From Alloscardovia criceti DSM 17774 (GTDB lineage: Bacteria; Actinomycetota; Actinomycetes; Actinomycetales; Bifidobacteriaceae), in contig NZ_AQXR01000011.1 in NCBI RefSeq assembly GCF_000376885.1, positions 62,001 to 126,000 on the forward strand: a DNA stretch of 64,000 nt. The letters run 5' to 3'. Of the stretch, positions 1-10,096 are shown piece by piece. How positions within the stretch are numbered: the stretch's first letter is position 1; every line of letters begins with the position of its first letter. The notes under the pieces are model-generated. The model worked only from the letters and a program-made list of their open reading frames with translations. It was not told the DNA's origin and ran no database searches. A program made the position numbers and the translations under genes.

Positions 1-1
1 A

Positions 2-2083
<2,082 letters not shown>

Positions 2084-2209
2084 ACCGACAAGCCGTGCAA
2101 ATCCAGTCTTTCGTTATTCATCTGTGAGGAAGAAAAGCTGCGGCGGGAGGCTGACGATGCTAGTATTTTAGTCGCATACGATGCATATAATTGTGTATGC
2201 AAGAAATGT

Positions 2210-2250
2210 ACGCGGACTACTTGAAACTGGTCCGCGTATTCTGTTATTAT
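2210..2250 (+). promoter_or_regulatory. hairpin and candidate promoter before infA
   Basis: An inverted repeat ACGCGGAC (2210-2217) / GTCCGCGT (2230-2237) could end transcription from upstream. It overlaps a TTGAAA (2221) that lies 18 bases before TATTAT (2245-2250), a reasonable sigma-70-type promoter about 60 bases before infA. Both readings come from the sequence alone; which one operates is unknown. Confidence 0.4.
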
Positions 2251-2309
2251 TTAATGTTGGTGTGTTTTCATAAGAAAGCACTCTAGTAATCAAGCGAGGA
2301 ATGAGGCCA

Positions 2310-2528
2310 ATGGCTAAAGATGGTGTGATCGAAGTCGAAGGAACAGTTGTAGAGGCTTTGCCTAATGCAATGTTCCGTGTCGAATTAGAAAACAAGCATA
2401 TCGTATTGGCTACAATTTCGGGAAAGATGCGAAAGAACTACATTCGCATTCTTCCTCAGGATCGTGTGGCACTCGAAATGAGTCCATATGATTTGACTCG
2501 CGGTCGTATTACATACCGTTACAAGTAA
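2310..2528 (+). CDS. infA: translation initiation factor IF-1
   Basis: A 72-residue protein starting [20 protein letters not shown] and ending RGRITYRYK, a full-length match to bacterial IF-1, a single OB-fold protein that binds the 30S A site during initiation. The ATG at 2310 is chosen over the in-frame ATG at 2301 because the protein then begins exactly as the family does, with a purine-rich stretch (GAGGAATGAGG) in front. It heads the classical actinobacterial cluster infA-rpmJ-rpsM-rpsK-rpoA-rplQ. rpmJ begins 11 bases after the stop, so the two are almost certainly cotranscribed. Confidence 0.97.
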   Translation: MAKDGVIEVEGTVVEALPNAMFRVELENKHIVLATISGKMRKNYIRILPQDRVALEMSPYDLTRGRITYRYK

Positions 2529-2539
2529 AGGAAAGCCCC

Positions 2540-2656
2540 ATGAAGGTTAGCCCAAGTGTGAAGCGTATCTGCGACTCTTGCCGTGTGATTCGCCGTCACG
2601 GTCGCGTAATGGTAATCTGCAGCGCAAACCCACGTCATAAGCAGCGTCAGGGCTAG
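2540..2656 (+). CDS. rpmJ: 50S ribosomal protein L36
   Basis: A 38-residue, very basic protein: [20 protein letters not shown] followed by [18 protein letters not shown]. The spaced Cys-x2-Cys ... Cys ... His residues are the zinc-ribbon ligands of the C-plus form of L36. The gene is short and easily missed, but its position between infA and rpsM is the conserved one. An AAAGGAAAG Shine-Dalgarno stretch lies just before the ATG. Confidence 0.96.
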   Translation: MKVSPSVKRICDSCRVIRRHGRVMVICSANPRHKQRQG

Positions 2657-2802
2657 TTACAGGTCACAGCGACCATATTAAAGGCGCTAAATCACAGCAT
2701 TGCTGAGTAAGCAAGGTTGAACCCCAAGTACGGAGGCTTGGGCCGCATAAAGGCGGGAGATTTAGTGCACGACCCCCGTAGAAACAGAAAAGGAATTCGA
2801 AG

Positions 2803-3180
2803 ATGGCACGTCTTGCCGGAGTCGACATCCCTAATGAGAAGCGCATCGAAATTGCTCTCACCTATATTTTTGGTGTAGGACGTACTCGCGCTAAGGAGAC
2901 ACTCGAAGCAACTGGTATCAATCCTGATACTCGTGTAAAGGATCTGTCTGACGAGCAGCTCATTCAACTTCGTGATTACATCGAAGGCAACTACAAGATT
3001 GAGGGTGATTTGCGTCGTGAAATCGATGCAGACATTCGTCGTAAGATTCAAATCAATTCTTATCAAGGTATGCGTCACCGCCGTCACCTTCCTGTACGCG
3101 GTCAGCGCACCAAGACTAACGCACGTACCCGCAAGGGTCCAAAGCGCACAGTTGCTGGAAAGAAGAAAGCTACTAAGTAG
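2803..3180 (+). CDS. rpsM: 30S ribosomal protein S13
   Basis: 125 residues starting [20 protein letters not shown], with the helix-hairpin-helix segment [13 protein letters not shown] and the basic C-terminal tail ([17 protein letters not shown]) that reaches the P-site tRNA in the 30S head. The length and both ends match the family. AAGGAATTCGAAG precedes the ATG. The 146-base gap after rpmJ is the longest in the cluster and has no gene, but there is no convincing terminator in it. Confidence 0.98.
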   Translation: MARLAGVDIPNEKRIEIALTYIFGVGRTRAKETLEATGINPDTRVKDLSDEQLIQLRDYIEGNYKIEGDLRREIDADIRRKIQINSYQGMRHRRHLPVRGQRTKTNARTRKGPKRTVAGKKKATK

Positions 3181-3247
3181 TACATAAGCCACGCGGTAAC
3201 ACGCATCGCTTAATGACATATAAGCTATAAGGAAATGAGGGTCTCTC

Positions 3248-3646
3248 ATGGCAGCTGCAAAGCAAGCCACGCGCAAGCCTCGTCGTAAGGACCGCAAATC
3301 GGTTCCAGTCGGCCAAGCGCATATTAAGTCCACATTCAATAACACTATTATTTCCATCACAGATCCTTCAGGTGCAGTTATCTCCTGGGCTTCTGGTGGA
3401 GATGTAGGCTTCAAGGGCTCCCGTAAGTCCACGCCTTACGCAGCAGGTATGGCAGCAGAAGCTGCTGCTCGCAAGGCTCAGGAACACGGAGTCAAGAAGG
3501 TTGATGTATTTGTAAAGGGTCCAGGTTCCGGTCGCGAAACCGCTATCCGTTCCCTCCAGTCTGCAGGTCTCGAAGTTGGTTCTATCTCCGACGTGACCCC
3601 ACAGGCACACAATGGCGTACGCCCTCCAAAGCGTCGCCGCGTCTGA
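3248..3646 (+). CDS. rpsK: 30S ribosomal protein S11
   Basis: 132 residues. The conserved core includes [40 protein letters not shown] and the C-terminal [12 protein letters not shown]11 sits on the 30S platform near the Shine-Dalgarno helix. The ATG at 3248 follows AAGGAAATGAGGG. The gene lies between rpsM and rpoA as in nearly all bacteria. Confidence 0.98.
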   Translation: MAAAKQATRKPRRKDRKSVPVGQAHIKSTFNNTIISITDPSGAVISWASGGDVGFKGSRKSTPYAAGMAAEAAARKAQEHGVKKVDVFVKGPGSGRETAIRSLQSAGLEVGSISDVTPQAHNGVRPPKRRRV

Positions 3647-3725
3647 GCACAAGACAGACAATTTATTAGTCCAACCCGCGAAGATCAGAAAGTGCACACT
3701 GATCTTAAGCTGAAAGGATACGAAG

Positions 3726-4721
3726 GTGCTTATTGCACAGCGTCCGTCACTGACAGAGGAAGTTATCAATCCTCAGCGTTCACGCTTCACCTTTACTCCA
3801 TTGGAGCCAGGCTTTGGCTACACCCTAGGTAATTCATTGCGTCGTACGCTTTTAAGCTCCATTCCAGGAGCTGCAGTGACATCGGTTCGCATTTCCGGTG
3901 CTTTGCACGAGTTCACAACTCTGCCAGGCGTTAAGGAAGACGTAACCGAAATCCTCCTCAATATCAAGGGAATTGTGCTCACGAGCGAATACGACGAGCC
4001 GGTTGCAATTTACTTGCACAAGAGCGGCGAAGGGGAAGTTACCGCCGGTGACATCACTGAAGTTGCAGGCGTCGTTGTCGCAAATCCTGATTTGCACATC
4101 GCAACTCTTGCAGAAGATGGCGAATTGGAGATTGAGTTCACAGTTGAGCGTGGTCGCGGTTACGTGCCAGCTCAGATGAATAAGCAGGAAGGTGATGAAA
4201 TCGGCCGCATTCCTGTCGATTCCATTTACTCTCCAGTGCTTAAGGTGAGCTATAAGGTCGAAGCTACCCGCGTTGATCAGCGCACAGACTTTGACAAGCT
4301 CATTCTTGACGTAGAAACAAAGCAGGCAATTTCTCCTCGCGATGCTATCGCTTCCGCTGGAGCTACCTTGGTAGAGCTCTTCGGTCTCGCACGTGAGTTG
4401 AATGTAGAAGCTGAAGGTATTGAGGTTGGCGCTGCTCCAGTAGTAGAAGAGGCTGACCCTGAACTTGAGATTCCTATTGAGGACCTCAATCTTACCCAGC
4501 GTTCCTACAACTGCCTGAAGCGTGAAGGAATTCACACTGTAGGAGAACTCGTCAAGCGCACTGAGCAGGATCTGCTTGATATTCGTAATTTTGGTATGAA
4601 GTCCATTGATGAAGTTAAGGAAAAGCTCGAAGCTCGTGGTCTTTCCCTCAAGGCTTCTCCATTGGGATTCAACCCAGTTGATCTCGAGGGTGGCACATTC
4701 TTTACTCCAGACGATATGTAA
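3726..4721 (+). CDS. rpoA: DNA-directed RNA polymerase subunit alpha
   Basis: 331 residues starting at a GTG ([13 protein letters not shown]) that follows GAAAGGATACGAAG. The N-terminal domain contains the dimerisation motif [20 protein letters not shown]. The linker is acidic ([14 protein letters not shown]). The C-terminal domain has the UP-element and activator-binding helices ([40 protein letters not shown]). Length and layout are those of actinobacterial alpha. It is in the expected operon place between rpsK and rplQ. Confidence 0.98.
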   Translation: MLIAQRPSLTEEVINPQRSRFTFTPLEPGFGYTLGNSLRRTLLSSIPGAAVTSVRISGALHEFTTLPGVKEDVTEILLNIKGIVLTSEYDEPVAIYLHKSGEGEVTAGDITEVAGVVVANPDLHIATLAEDGELEIEFTVERGRGYVPAQMNKQEGDEIGRIPVDSIYSPVLKVSYKVEATRVDQRTDFDKLILDVETKQAISPRDAIASAGATLVELFGLARELNVEAEGIEVGAAPVVEEADPELEIPIEDLNLTQRSYNCLKREGIHTVGELVKRTEQDLLDIRNFGMKSIDEVKEKLEARGLSLKASPLGFNPVDLEGGTFFTPDDM

Positions 4722-4847
4722 TAAGCCTTTCAACCTGAACAGGTTGAATTTATTACGGTCGGAGTTCTGAAGAATTCACCGTCATAACACAGAACCCAGC
4801 ACGGATGTTCGGGCTTATGCCCACCTGTGCCGGATAAGGAGAACAAA

Positions 4848-5342
4848 ATGCCAAGACCAAAGAAGGGTCCACGTTTGGCTTCGAGCCCAGCTCACGAGCG
4901 TCTTATGCTCGCGAACATGGCTACAAGCTTGTTCCAAAATGGTCGTATTACGACAACTTTGCCAAAGGCAAAGCGTTTGCGCCCACTTGCTGAGCGTCTC
5001 ATCACTCTCGCAAAGCGTGGTGATTTGCACTCTCGCCGTCGCGTGATGCGCGTAATCCGCAACAAGTCTGTGGTACACGCACTTTTCACCGTGATTGCAG
5101 AGCAGATGGAACAGCGTGAAGGTGGCTACACCCGCATTATCAAGATCGCTCCACGTCAGGGCGATAATGCAGCAATGGCAGTAATCGAGCTCGTAACCGA
5201 GCCAGTTTCCCCAAAGCAGGCAACTGTGAAGGAAGCTGAAGCTGCTGTTAAGGTTGCTGAAGACAAGGCTGAGGAAACAGTAGAAACTCCAGCTGAAGCT
5301 CCAGTAGCTGAAGAAGCTGCAACTGAGGAAGCAGCAGAGTAG
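4848..5342 (+). CDS. rplQ: 50S ribosomal protein L17
   Basis: 164 residues. The first 115 or so are the conserved L17 domain ([40 protein letters not shown]). They are followed by an Ala/Glu/Val-rich acidic tail ending [10 protein letters not shown], an extension common in actinobacterial L17 and absent in E. coli. The ATG at 4848 is preferred over an in-frame GTG at 4827 because it matches the family start and sits behind ATAAGGAG. It is the last gene of the cluster before a strong terminator. Confidence 0.97.
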   Translation: MPRPKKGPRLASSPAHERLMLANMATSLFQNGRITTTLPKAKRLRPLAERLITLAKRGDLHSRRRVMRVIRNKSVVHALFTVIAEQMEQREGGYTRIIKIAPRQGDNAAMAVIELVTEPVSPKQATVKEAEAAVKVAEDKAEETVETPAEAPVAEEAATEEAAE

Positions 5343-5366
5343 TTCTTACTCTTTTGTTACTTTGAA

Positions 5367-5395
5367 AGGCCCGAGGTTCGTCCTCGGGCCTTTTT
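5367..5395 (+). terminator. rho-independent terminator of the infA-rplQ operon
   Basis: Perfect 10-bp stem AGGCCCGAGG / CCTCGGGCCT with a five-base loop followed by five T. It lies 25 bases after the rplQ stop and before truA. Confidence 0.93.
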
Positions 5396-5470
5396 GTATG
5401 TGTGGTCTTGTGCCGTGCAGACAAAACCATGCTTTTCGCCGCGTACGCGGTTTTGCGTAGAATATGACAT

Positions 5471-6427
5471 ATGCGTTTACGAATTGATCTGGCTTATGAC
5501 GGTACCGATTTCCATGGGTGGGCTCGTCAAAGCAATCAACGTACCGTGCAAGGGGAGATTGAAGCCGTACTGTGCAAGATTTTGAGGCTGGATCCGGATG
5601 CTGTGCAGTTGGTGGTGGCCGGTCGCACCGATGCGGGGGTGCATGCCAGTGGGCAAGTCTGCCACATTGATGTGGACGATGATGCGCTGGAGAAGGTGAT
5701 TGGGCATATGCAGGGTGTGAGCGCTGTGGAAGCCTTGTATAGGCGTGTGGTACGCATGGTACCATCGGATATTTCAATATTTTCAATTACTGAGGCGCCG
5801 GCCGGATTTGATGCACGCTTTTCTGCTTCCGATCGTGTGTATGTGTACCGAGTGGCGGATAGGGGCGCACATCGCGACCCGCGTTTGAGGAATATGGTGC
5901 TGCGCGTGGATGAGGAGCTGGATGTGGCTGCAATGAATGCTGCCGCAGAAGCGACAATTGGTTTGCATGATTTTGGTTCGTTTGCTTTGCCGAATCCGGG
6001 TGGTACCACCATTCGTGAGGTGAAATTTGCCGGATGGCAAAGAGTGCCATCGTACGCATTAACGCCGGCGCATGTCTATGGTGGTGGGGCAGAGCAGCTA
6101 CAGACTCAGGCTATCGGCGCAGATCCGCAAAGTGTGGAGTCTGCGTATGAGATTGAGGTAGCAGAGTCCGGCTTGCTGACCTTTACCATCATCGCCGATG
6201 CTTTTGCGCGCAATATGGTGCGTTCACTCGTGGGTGCGTGCATTGCGGTGGGGCGCGGCAAAAAAACCGTGGAATGGTTTAAGGATAAGGTATCCAAACC
6301 TGCACGTGAGGGGCTAACAGGTCCTGCGCCGTCTTGTGGATTAACGCTTGAGCGAGTGAATTATCCCAGCGATGATTTGCTGGAAGAGCGAGCGCAGGCT
6401 ATCCGTGCCGTGCGGACGTTGGAGTAG
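5471..6427 (+). CDS. truA: tRNA pseudouridine(38-40) synthase TruA
   Basis: 318 residues. It begins with the TruA signature MRLRIDLAYDGTDFHGWARQ and has the catalytic-aspartate motif VAGRTDAGVHASGQV. TruA converts uridines 38-40 of the anticodon stem-loop to pseudouridine. It is longer than the E. coli enzyme (270) because of an insertion around residues 195-225 (HVYGGGAEQLQTQAIGADPQ), as often seen in bifidobacterial TruA. It follows rplQ as in many bacteria, but the terminator between them means it probably has its own promoter or depends on read-through. The Shine-Dalgarno is weak. Confidence 0.95.
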   Translation: MRLRIDLAYDGTDFHGWARQSNQRTVQGEIEAVLCKILRLDPDAVQLVVAGRTDAGVHASGQVCHIDVDDDALEKVIGHMQGVSAVEALYRRVVRMVPSDISIFSITEAPAGFDARFSASDRVYVYRVADRGAHRDPRLRNMVLRVDEELDVAAMNAAAEATIGLHDFGSFALPNPGGTTIREVKFAGWQRVPSYALTPAHVYGGGAEQLQTQAIGADPQSVESAYEIEVAESGLLTFTIIADAFARNMVRSLVGACIAVGRGKKTVEWFKDKVSKPAREGLTGPAPSCGLTLERVNYPSDDLLEERAQAIRAVRTLE

Positions 6428-6436
6428 CTGAGAAAT

Positions 6437-6661
6437 CTACTTCTTTTTCGGTTTAAACAAATCAATAAGCAAATCAACAATGCTAAATGTGGTGCGGTGA
6501 TAGATACGATTCTTGATGCTGCGTTTTGGATCATGAAGAAGTCCCATACCTTTCCTACCGTAGAAAGGATTGATAGCTCGTTTTACCTGTCTTTTCAATC
6601 TGCCAGTTGTTCGAGCTTTGAAACTTTTCTTAAAGCTGGGCTTCCTTGGTCCAATGCGCAT
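6437..6661 (-). CDS. small very basic protein, unknown function
   Basis: 74 residues, about one third Lys/Arg, starting MRIGPRKPSFKKSFKARTTG, with a central INPFYGRKGMGLLHDPKRS and a hydrophobic stretch near the end before KPKKK. The layout (R-x-S-x-x-K-S-x-x-A-R-T-T-G-R ... Y-G-x-K-G-x-G ... D-P-K) resembles short conserved proteins I recall from phages and Firmicutes, but I cannot name a family. It is convergent with truA, with only 9 bases between the stops. The predicted charge would suit nucleic-acid or membrane-surface binding; that is inference. Confidence 0.6.
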   Translation of the reverse strand: MRIGPRKPSFKKSFKARTTGRLKRQVKRAINPFYGRKGMGLLHDPKRSIKNRIYHRTTFSIVDLLIDLFKPKKK

Positions 6662-6917
6662 AACTACCTCTGAACTATTGAATTATCTTTATTTTGCTGG
6701 ACACAGGATTAGAGTGAGGGTTTGTCTATATGAGCACATCTAGTTCTGCGTAGCTGACTCCCAATCTAGTTCATTCAGAGTAAGACGCGCGGTTTTGGTG
6801 TGTAGAATTTGCCCGACATTATGAGGTAATTAGAGTTTTTCTTGGGATTATGGCATACTTAATAAGTTGTCTTTAACTTCCGGAAGTTAATTTAACTCAA
6901 TGGCGTTAAAACAATAT

Positions 6918-7003
6918 GGATGATTGTCCGAGCGGTCGAAGGAGCACGACTCGAAATCGTGTGAGGCTAAACACCTCCAAGGGTTCAAATCCCTTATCAT
7001 CCG
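6918..7003 (+). tRNA. tRNA-Ser (anticodon CGA)
   Basis: 86-base class II tRNA. The acceptor stem GGATGAT pairs with ATCATCC, with discriminator G. The anticodon stem CACGA/TCGTG holds the loop CTCGAAA, giving anticodon CGA, which reads UCG. A long variable arm (TGAGG...CCTC) is typical of tRNA-Ser. The T arm is AAGGGTTCAAATCCCTT. CCA is not encoded. It marks the left end of the accessory strip at 7-10 kb. Confidence 0.95.
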
Positions 7004-7009
7004 CCCTAT

Positions 7010-7039
7010 GCCCTTTCCGAACATTCGGGGAGGGCTTTA
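7010..7039 (+). terminator. terminator after tRNA-Ser
   Basis: GC-rich hairpin GCCCTTTCCGA ... TCGGGGAGGGC with G-T wobbles, followed by TTTATATG, 6 bases after the tRNA. From here to 7418, nearly 400 bases, I see no gene or RNA that I can support. Confidence 0.75.
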
Positions 7040-7418
7040 TATGTTTGGCGAGGCTTTTGAGGCGATCGCTGTATTCTAGTACGGTATCCCAATCGGTAGG
7101 ATATTAAACAGCTTCAATGTACGGTGAAGCGCAACAATTGCCGATAAACTTAACCCAGTAATGCTTCATATGTGAATCATACTGACAAGCATGCTGCGAT
7201 ACAGATAAACTGCTTCAGTCAAAACGTTGTATATAACGATTTACGTGCAAAGTTAAGGTACGATTCTACGGCGAATTGAGAGAGGATCGCGAAATATTTA
7301 CTTCTTTGATCAAATTAGACGTTCTAACGCTCGTTTGTTGATACCTCAATCAGTTTCGTGATGTGCGCGATTACCTACAGGTAAAATGATGATTGTACAT
7401 CATCGAGGGGTGCACCAA

Positions 7419-7679
7419 ATGCCAGCAACTGTAGATCCATTATCGCAACAGCTCATTGATTTGTTGATGAAAGCAGGGTATGAAGCAGAGGGAGAGCTAA
7501 TTGAGGAGATCGTTCAAGACGGTGAATGGGCTGTTGCACAATGTATTGCGATTGGCTATATAAATCGGTTGAATATTCCAATATCTCGTAATCTTGTTGT
7601 GGATGTCTTGGATGTCGCGGAGCAAGAGGACGATGCAGAGGCTATTGAGGATTGTCACTTTTTAGAAAGAACATTGTAA
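7419..7679 (+). CDS. small acidic paralogue 1 of a tandem family
   Basis: 86 residues, starting MPATVDPLSQQLIDLLMKAG. The ATG at 7419 is chosen because GAGGGG lies 8 bases before it; in-frame ATGs at 7386 and 7389 lack this. Visible pattern: an N-terminal amphipathic helix ending AGYEAE, a central VAQCIAIGYINRLNIPI, and a C-terminal acidic helix AEQEDDAEAIEDCHFLE. The C-terminal signature AIEDC-x-x-L recurs in the genes at 8011 and 9037, with close variants at 7682 and 8343. There is no signal peptide or membrane segment. Small, acidic, alpha-helical and tandem is what immunity proteins of toxin systems often look like, but no toxin is visible and the function is unknown. Confidence 0.75.
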   Translation: MPATVDPLSQQLIDLLMKAGYEAEGELIEEIVQDGEWAVAQCIAIGYINRLNIPISRNLVVDVLDVAEQEDDAEAIEDCHFLERTL

Positions 7680-7681
7680 AA

Positions 7682-7951
7682 TTGGTTGCACAATTTACCT
7701 ATGAGGATATCGTTGACATTTATGATAAAATCTTGACCAAGCATGGATACGACAAAGAAGTGCAAGAGATGCGTTGGTCTGCTGATGCTGGTGAAACAGC
7801 AATAGCTATCGGCACGGGGGTATTTTATGCAGATTTGTACAATTTAACGGTGCCCAATGAAATCGTGGAACAAACGCTTAAAATTGCCCTAAATTGGGAA
7901 GATGACGATGCAATAGAAGCTTGTAGATCGTTACAAGCAAAATCAGCTTAG
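7682..7951 (+). CDS. small acidic paralogue 2 of a tandem family
   Basis: 89 residues if started at TTG 7682, which directly follows the stop of paralogue 1; an in-frame TTG at 7652 would give 99 residues overlapping it. The shorter form matches the family length. It shares the layout of paralogue 1: KHGYDKE near the start, AIGTGVFYADLYNLTVP in the middle, and WEDDDAIEACRSL at the end, the most divergent form of the AIEDC motif. Translation may be coupled to the preceding gene, since no strong ribosome site is seen. Confidence 0.6.
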   Translation: MVAQFTYEDIVDIYDKILTKHGYDKEVQEMRWSADAGETAIAIGTGVFYADLYNLTVPNEIVEQTLKIALNWEDDDAIEACRSLQAKSA

Positions 7952-8010
7952 TATGCTACTTACATGATTTCCAGAGTTGCCGGGTTTACTTCGGTAGGTG
8001 AATGAATTAG

Positions 8011-8274
8011 ATGAGGAAAAAAATCAGTGAGAGGACACGAAAGCTAATAACTATTCTTGAAGACAGTGGTCATCACGAAGCGGCGCAGGATATTCTTGAA
8101 GATGAATTAGCTGGAGAAGGGTCGATAGCGCAATACGGTGGCATATTTTATGTATGCAAATTTGGACTCGATGTTCCGCACAATATTATTGATGAGGTCC
8201 TTTATCTTGCGGAGCAGGATGAGAATGAACAGGCTATTGAGGACTGTCAGTATCTACTACAACGTATTTCTTGA
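8011..8274 (+). CDS. small acidic paralogue 3 of a tandem family
   Basis: 87 residues, MRKKISERTRKLITILEDSG onward, with YGGIFYVCKFGLDVPHNIID in the middle and the full C-terminal signature LAEQDENEQAIEDCQYLLQ. AGGTGA precedes the ATG at a fair distance. It is closest to paralogue 1 in the middle region. The basic N-terminus contrasts with an acidic remainder. No known domain is recognised. Confidence 0.75.
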   Translation: MRKKISERTRKLITILEDSGHHEAAQDILEDELAGEGSIAQYGGIFYVCKFGLDVPHNIIDEVLYLAEQDENEQAIEDCQYLLQRIS

Positions 8275-8342
8275 ATTCACTATATTTTATTCGCTCAAGT
8301 AAGGTAGCGTGTGCTATGGATTAGCGTTGGGAGAAGGCAATA

Positions 8343-8606
8343 ATGGTGGGTTTTCTTATAAGAGCGGTAGAGGAAGTTGCATTTTTCATAGAGAAAGAAG
8401 GACTTCCGACAGAGGCAGATGATATTAGAATTACTGCTGATTGTGATTCTGAAGTTCTCGCTTTATTTATGGCGATACAAGTTTTGCGTGAGCACGATTT
8501 AACGTATCGCAAAAGTTTTGTCGCATGGATATATGAGATGGCAGTGGATAACGATGAAGAAGAAATCGCTGAAGACTGTCAGTACCTATTACAAAAAACA
8601 GTGTAG
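8343..8606 (+). CDS. small acidic paralogue 4 of a tandem family
   Basis: 87 residues, starting MVGFLIRAVEEVAFFIEKEG and ending AEDCQYLLQKTV. GGGAGAAGG precedes the ATG. It is a close duplicate of the gene at 9037: both have ADD, TADCDSE, LALF, a lone positively charged mid-region and EDCQYLLQK. The middle TADCDSEVLALFMAIQVL differs from paralogues 1-3, so two subgroups exist in the array. Confidence 0.78.
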   Translation: MVGFLIRAVEEVAFFIEKEGLPTEADDIRITADCDSEVLALFMAIQVLREHDLTYRKSFVAWIYEMAVDNDEEEIAEDCQYLLQKTV

Positions 8607-8669
8607 AAGCATCCCAAAGTTTTCTGAAAGATTATTTGGATACTCGTTCTTGACATGGTTTGAGGGAAA

Positions 8670-8951
8670 ATGAATGCATTTGTTTCTAAGGAAAAAGAAG
8701 TAATCGATTTCTATATTGCTACTCTACGTTCTCACGGTTTCCCTGAGGAAGCTGAAGAGGCTGAATATGCCTATTATAAGGCTAAAAATTCAAACACAGG
8801 GCGAATAGAGTGGGGATACAAAGGAGGGCATTCGAACGGGTATGGATGGATTGCAGACAGGCCTGTTTTCCCTCCCCATTGGAACGCACAAGACATTCTC
8901 AACGTACGGAGCAGGTTATTCGTAATAATACAGGCAATGGCAGCAAAGTAG
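8670..8951 (+). CDS. divergent member of the small-protein array
   Basis: 93 residues, starting MNAFVSKEKEVIDFYIATLR. The first 30 residues (SHGFPEEAEEAEY) resemble the start of its neighbours, but the rest (GYKGGHSNGYGWIADRPVFP onward) does not, and the C-terminal AIEDC motif is absent. It may be a different small protein, or a chimera of a family N-terminus with unrelated sequence. Intact frame with a plausible start (TTTGAGGGAAA before the ATG). Function unknown. Confidence 0.6.
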   Translation: MNAFVSKEKEVIDFYIATLRSHGFPEEAEEAEYAYYKAKNSNTGRIEWGYKGGHSNGYGWIADRPVFPPHWNAQDILNVRSRLFVIIQAMAAK

Positions 8952-9036
8952 TCAAGGGATTCTATCATAACGTGAAGATGCGAGTATCTACATCCAAGGG
9001 TAGAATTACTAGTATATATCCAGAAGGGAGGCAAGA

Positions 9037-9300
9037 ATGATAAGCTTTCTTAAACAAGATGTACACGATATAGTGTCGTTCCTTGAACAAGAGGGGCTGA
9101 CAGAAGAAGCGGACGACGTAGATGTGACTGCAGACTGTGATTCGGAAATTCTTGCCTTGTTCATAGCTGTTCACATTTTGCGTATTAATAATTTATCTTA
9201 TGACAAAAACCTGCTCAAACGTGTGTACGACATGGCAGTAGACGACGAATATGAAGAAGCCATAGAAGACTGCCAATATCTTCTGCAGAAGGCAGTTTAG
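9037..9300 (+). CDS. small acidic paralogue 6 of a tandem family
   Basis: 87 residues, starting MISFLKQDVHDIVSFLEQEG and ending EAIEDCQYLLQKAV, with a strong AGGGAGG ribosome site. By eye it is more than half identical to the gene at 8343 over its whole length, which points to recent duplication. It is the last member of the array and is followed 18 bases later by a strong terminator, so the array from 7419 onward may be one transcript. Confidence 0.8.
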   Translation: MISFLKQDVHDIVSFLEQEGLTEEADDVDVTADCDSEILALFIAVHILRINNLSYDKNLLKRVYDMAVDDEYEEAIEDCQYLLQKAV

Positions 9301-9317
9301 CATCGCCCATTTTTACT

Positions 9318-9344
9318 GGACCATCCATATTGGATGGTCCTTTT
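9318..9344 (+). terminator. terminator closing the small-protein array
   Basis: Perfect 10-bp stem GGACCATCCA / TGGATGGTCC with a TAT loop followed by TTTTGT. Confidence 0.92.
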
Positions 9345-9361
9345 GTGTTAGGAGGAAGTGT

Positions 9362-9619
9362 ATGCGTCGTGATATGGATCATGTGCGTCATATTCTCAGG
9401 ATTGTTGCTCAGTCTTCGGGTGCTGTGGATGCGCGTGTTTTGGTTGATTCGTCTCATGATTTTAGGATGGCTGTGTATCATGTGGATTTGCTTATTCAAG
9501 CAGGACTGGTCAAGGGGACGATTGTGCGGGATATGAGTGGGGATATTCTTGACGCGTTTATTAAGTCGTTGACGTGGAAGGGTAATGATTTTCTCGATGA
9601 GGTTGAAAAGTGGGGATGA
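9362..9619 (+). CDS. DUF2513 family protein
   Basis: 85 residues, starting MRRDMDHVRHILRIVAQSSG, with YHVDLLIQAGLV in the middle and SLTWKGNDFLDEVEKWG at the end. The M-[KR]-R-D-M-D start, the YH-x-x-LL-x-x-AGL centre and the LTW-x-G-x-DFLD motif are the marks of DUF2513, a short family found mostly in prophages and integrative elements, probably a winged-helix protein. Strong site AGGAGG before the ATG. Its presence supports the idea that 7-10 kb is mobile-element territory. Confidence 0.8.
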   Translation: MRRDMDHVRHILRIVAQSSGAVDARVLVDSSHDFRMAVYHVDLLIQAGLVKGTIVRDMSGDILDAFIKSLTWKGNDFLDEVEKWG

Positions 9620-9739
9620 ATCCAGTCAGCAGATAGCATGAATTATGAGGAAATGCCGAATTTAGTATTCGGTTAGACATTCCATGGGTGGGAACCGTTG
9701 GGGTTTGAAGAGTTCGATTCTTTTCATTGTTGCGTTTTA

Positions 9740-9774
9740 ACCCCGATTAGCCGCAGGGCTGTCGGGGTATTTTC
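9740..9774 (+). terminator. terminator-like hairpin before the scaffold remnant
   Basis: Outer stem ACCCCGA / TCGGGGT enclosing an inner stem AGCC / GGCT, followed by ATTTTC. It could end the DUF2513 transcript. Confidence 0.6.
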
Positions 9775-9811
9775 ATGCCCGCAGGGGCGAAATAGTAAAG
9801 GAGTTGCCACT

Positions 9812-10096
9812 ATGACAGACGAACAAGTCACTACTACTGAAATTATAGAGCCGGCTTCTACAGAGAATGCAGAGTCTACGCCGCAGGGAGCAGACACTGA
9901 TTCTACTGATTGGAAGGCTATGGCTCGTAAATGGGAGGACCGTGCGAAAAAGTCGGATAAGGAGCTGTCTGTGCTGAAAAAGCATAGTGAATCCTCGGAC
10001 AAGAGTGTGCAGTCTTTAACGAGCGAGAATCAGGAGCTGAAAAACCAGCTCAATAAGATTGTCTTATGCGGAAAACTTGGGTTTGGAGTAACCTAA
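9812..10096 (+). pseudogene. truncated phage capsid-scaffold-like protein
   Basis: 94 residues, starting MTDEQVTTTEIIEPASTENA behind a good AAAGGAG. After an acidic low-complexity start comes TDWKAMARKWEDRAKKSDKE and a heptad-like LTSENQELKNQLNK. This is the layout of the N-terminal half of actinophage scaffolding proteins (DWKA-x-ARKWE-x-RAK...). The sequence then changes abruptly to IVLCGKLGFGVT and stops, so the C-terminal half is missing. No capsid or portal gene is nearby. I read it as prophage debris; a short intact coiled-coil protein is the alternative. Confidence 0.6.

Noticed and set aside
3852..4733. 293-codon minus-strand open frame
   Set aside because: Antisense shadow of rpoA in a conserved ribosomal operon.
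9698..9740. T-arm-like sequence (AAGAGTTCGATTCTTTT), possible tRNA fragment
   Set aside because: No matching acceptor, D or anticodon arm nearby; probably chance.
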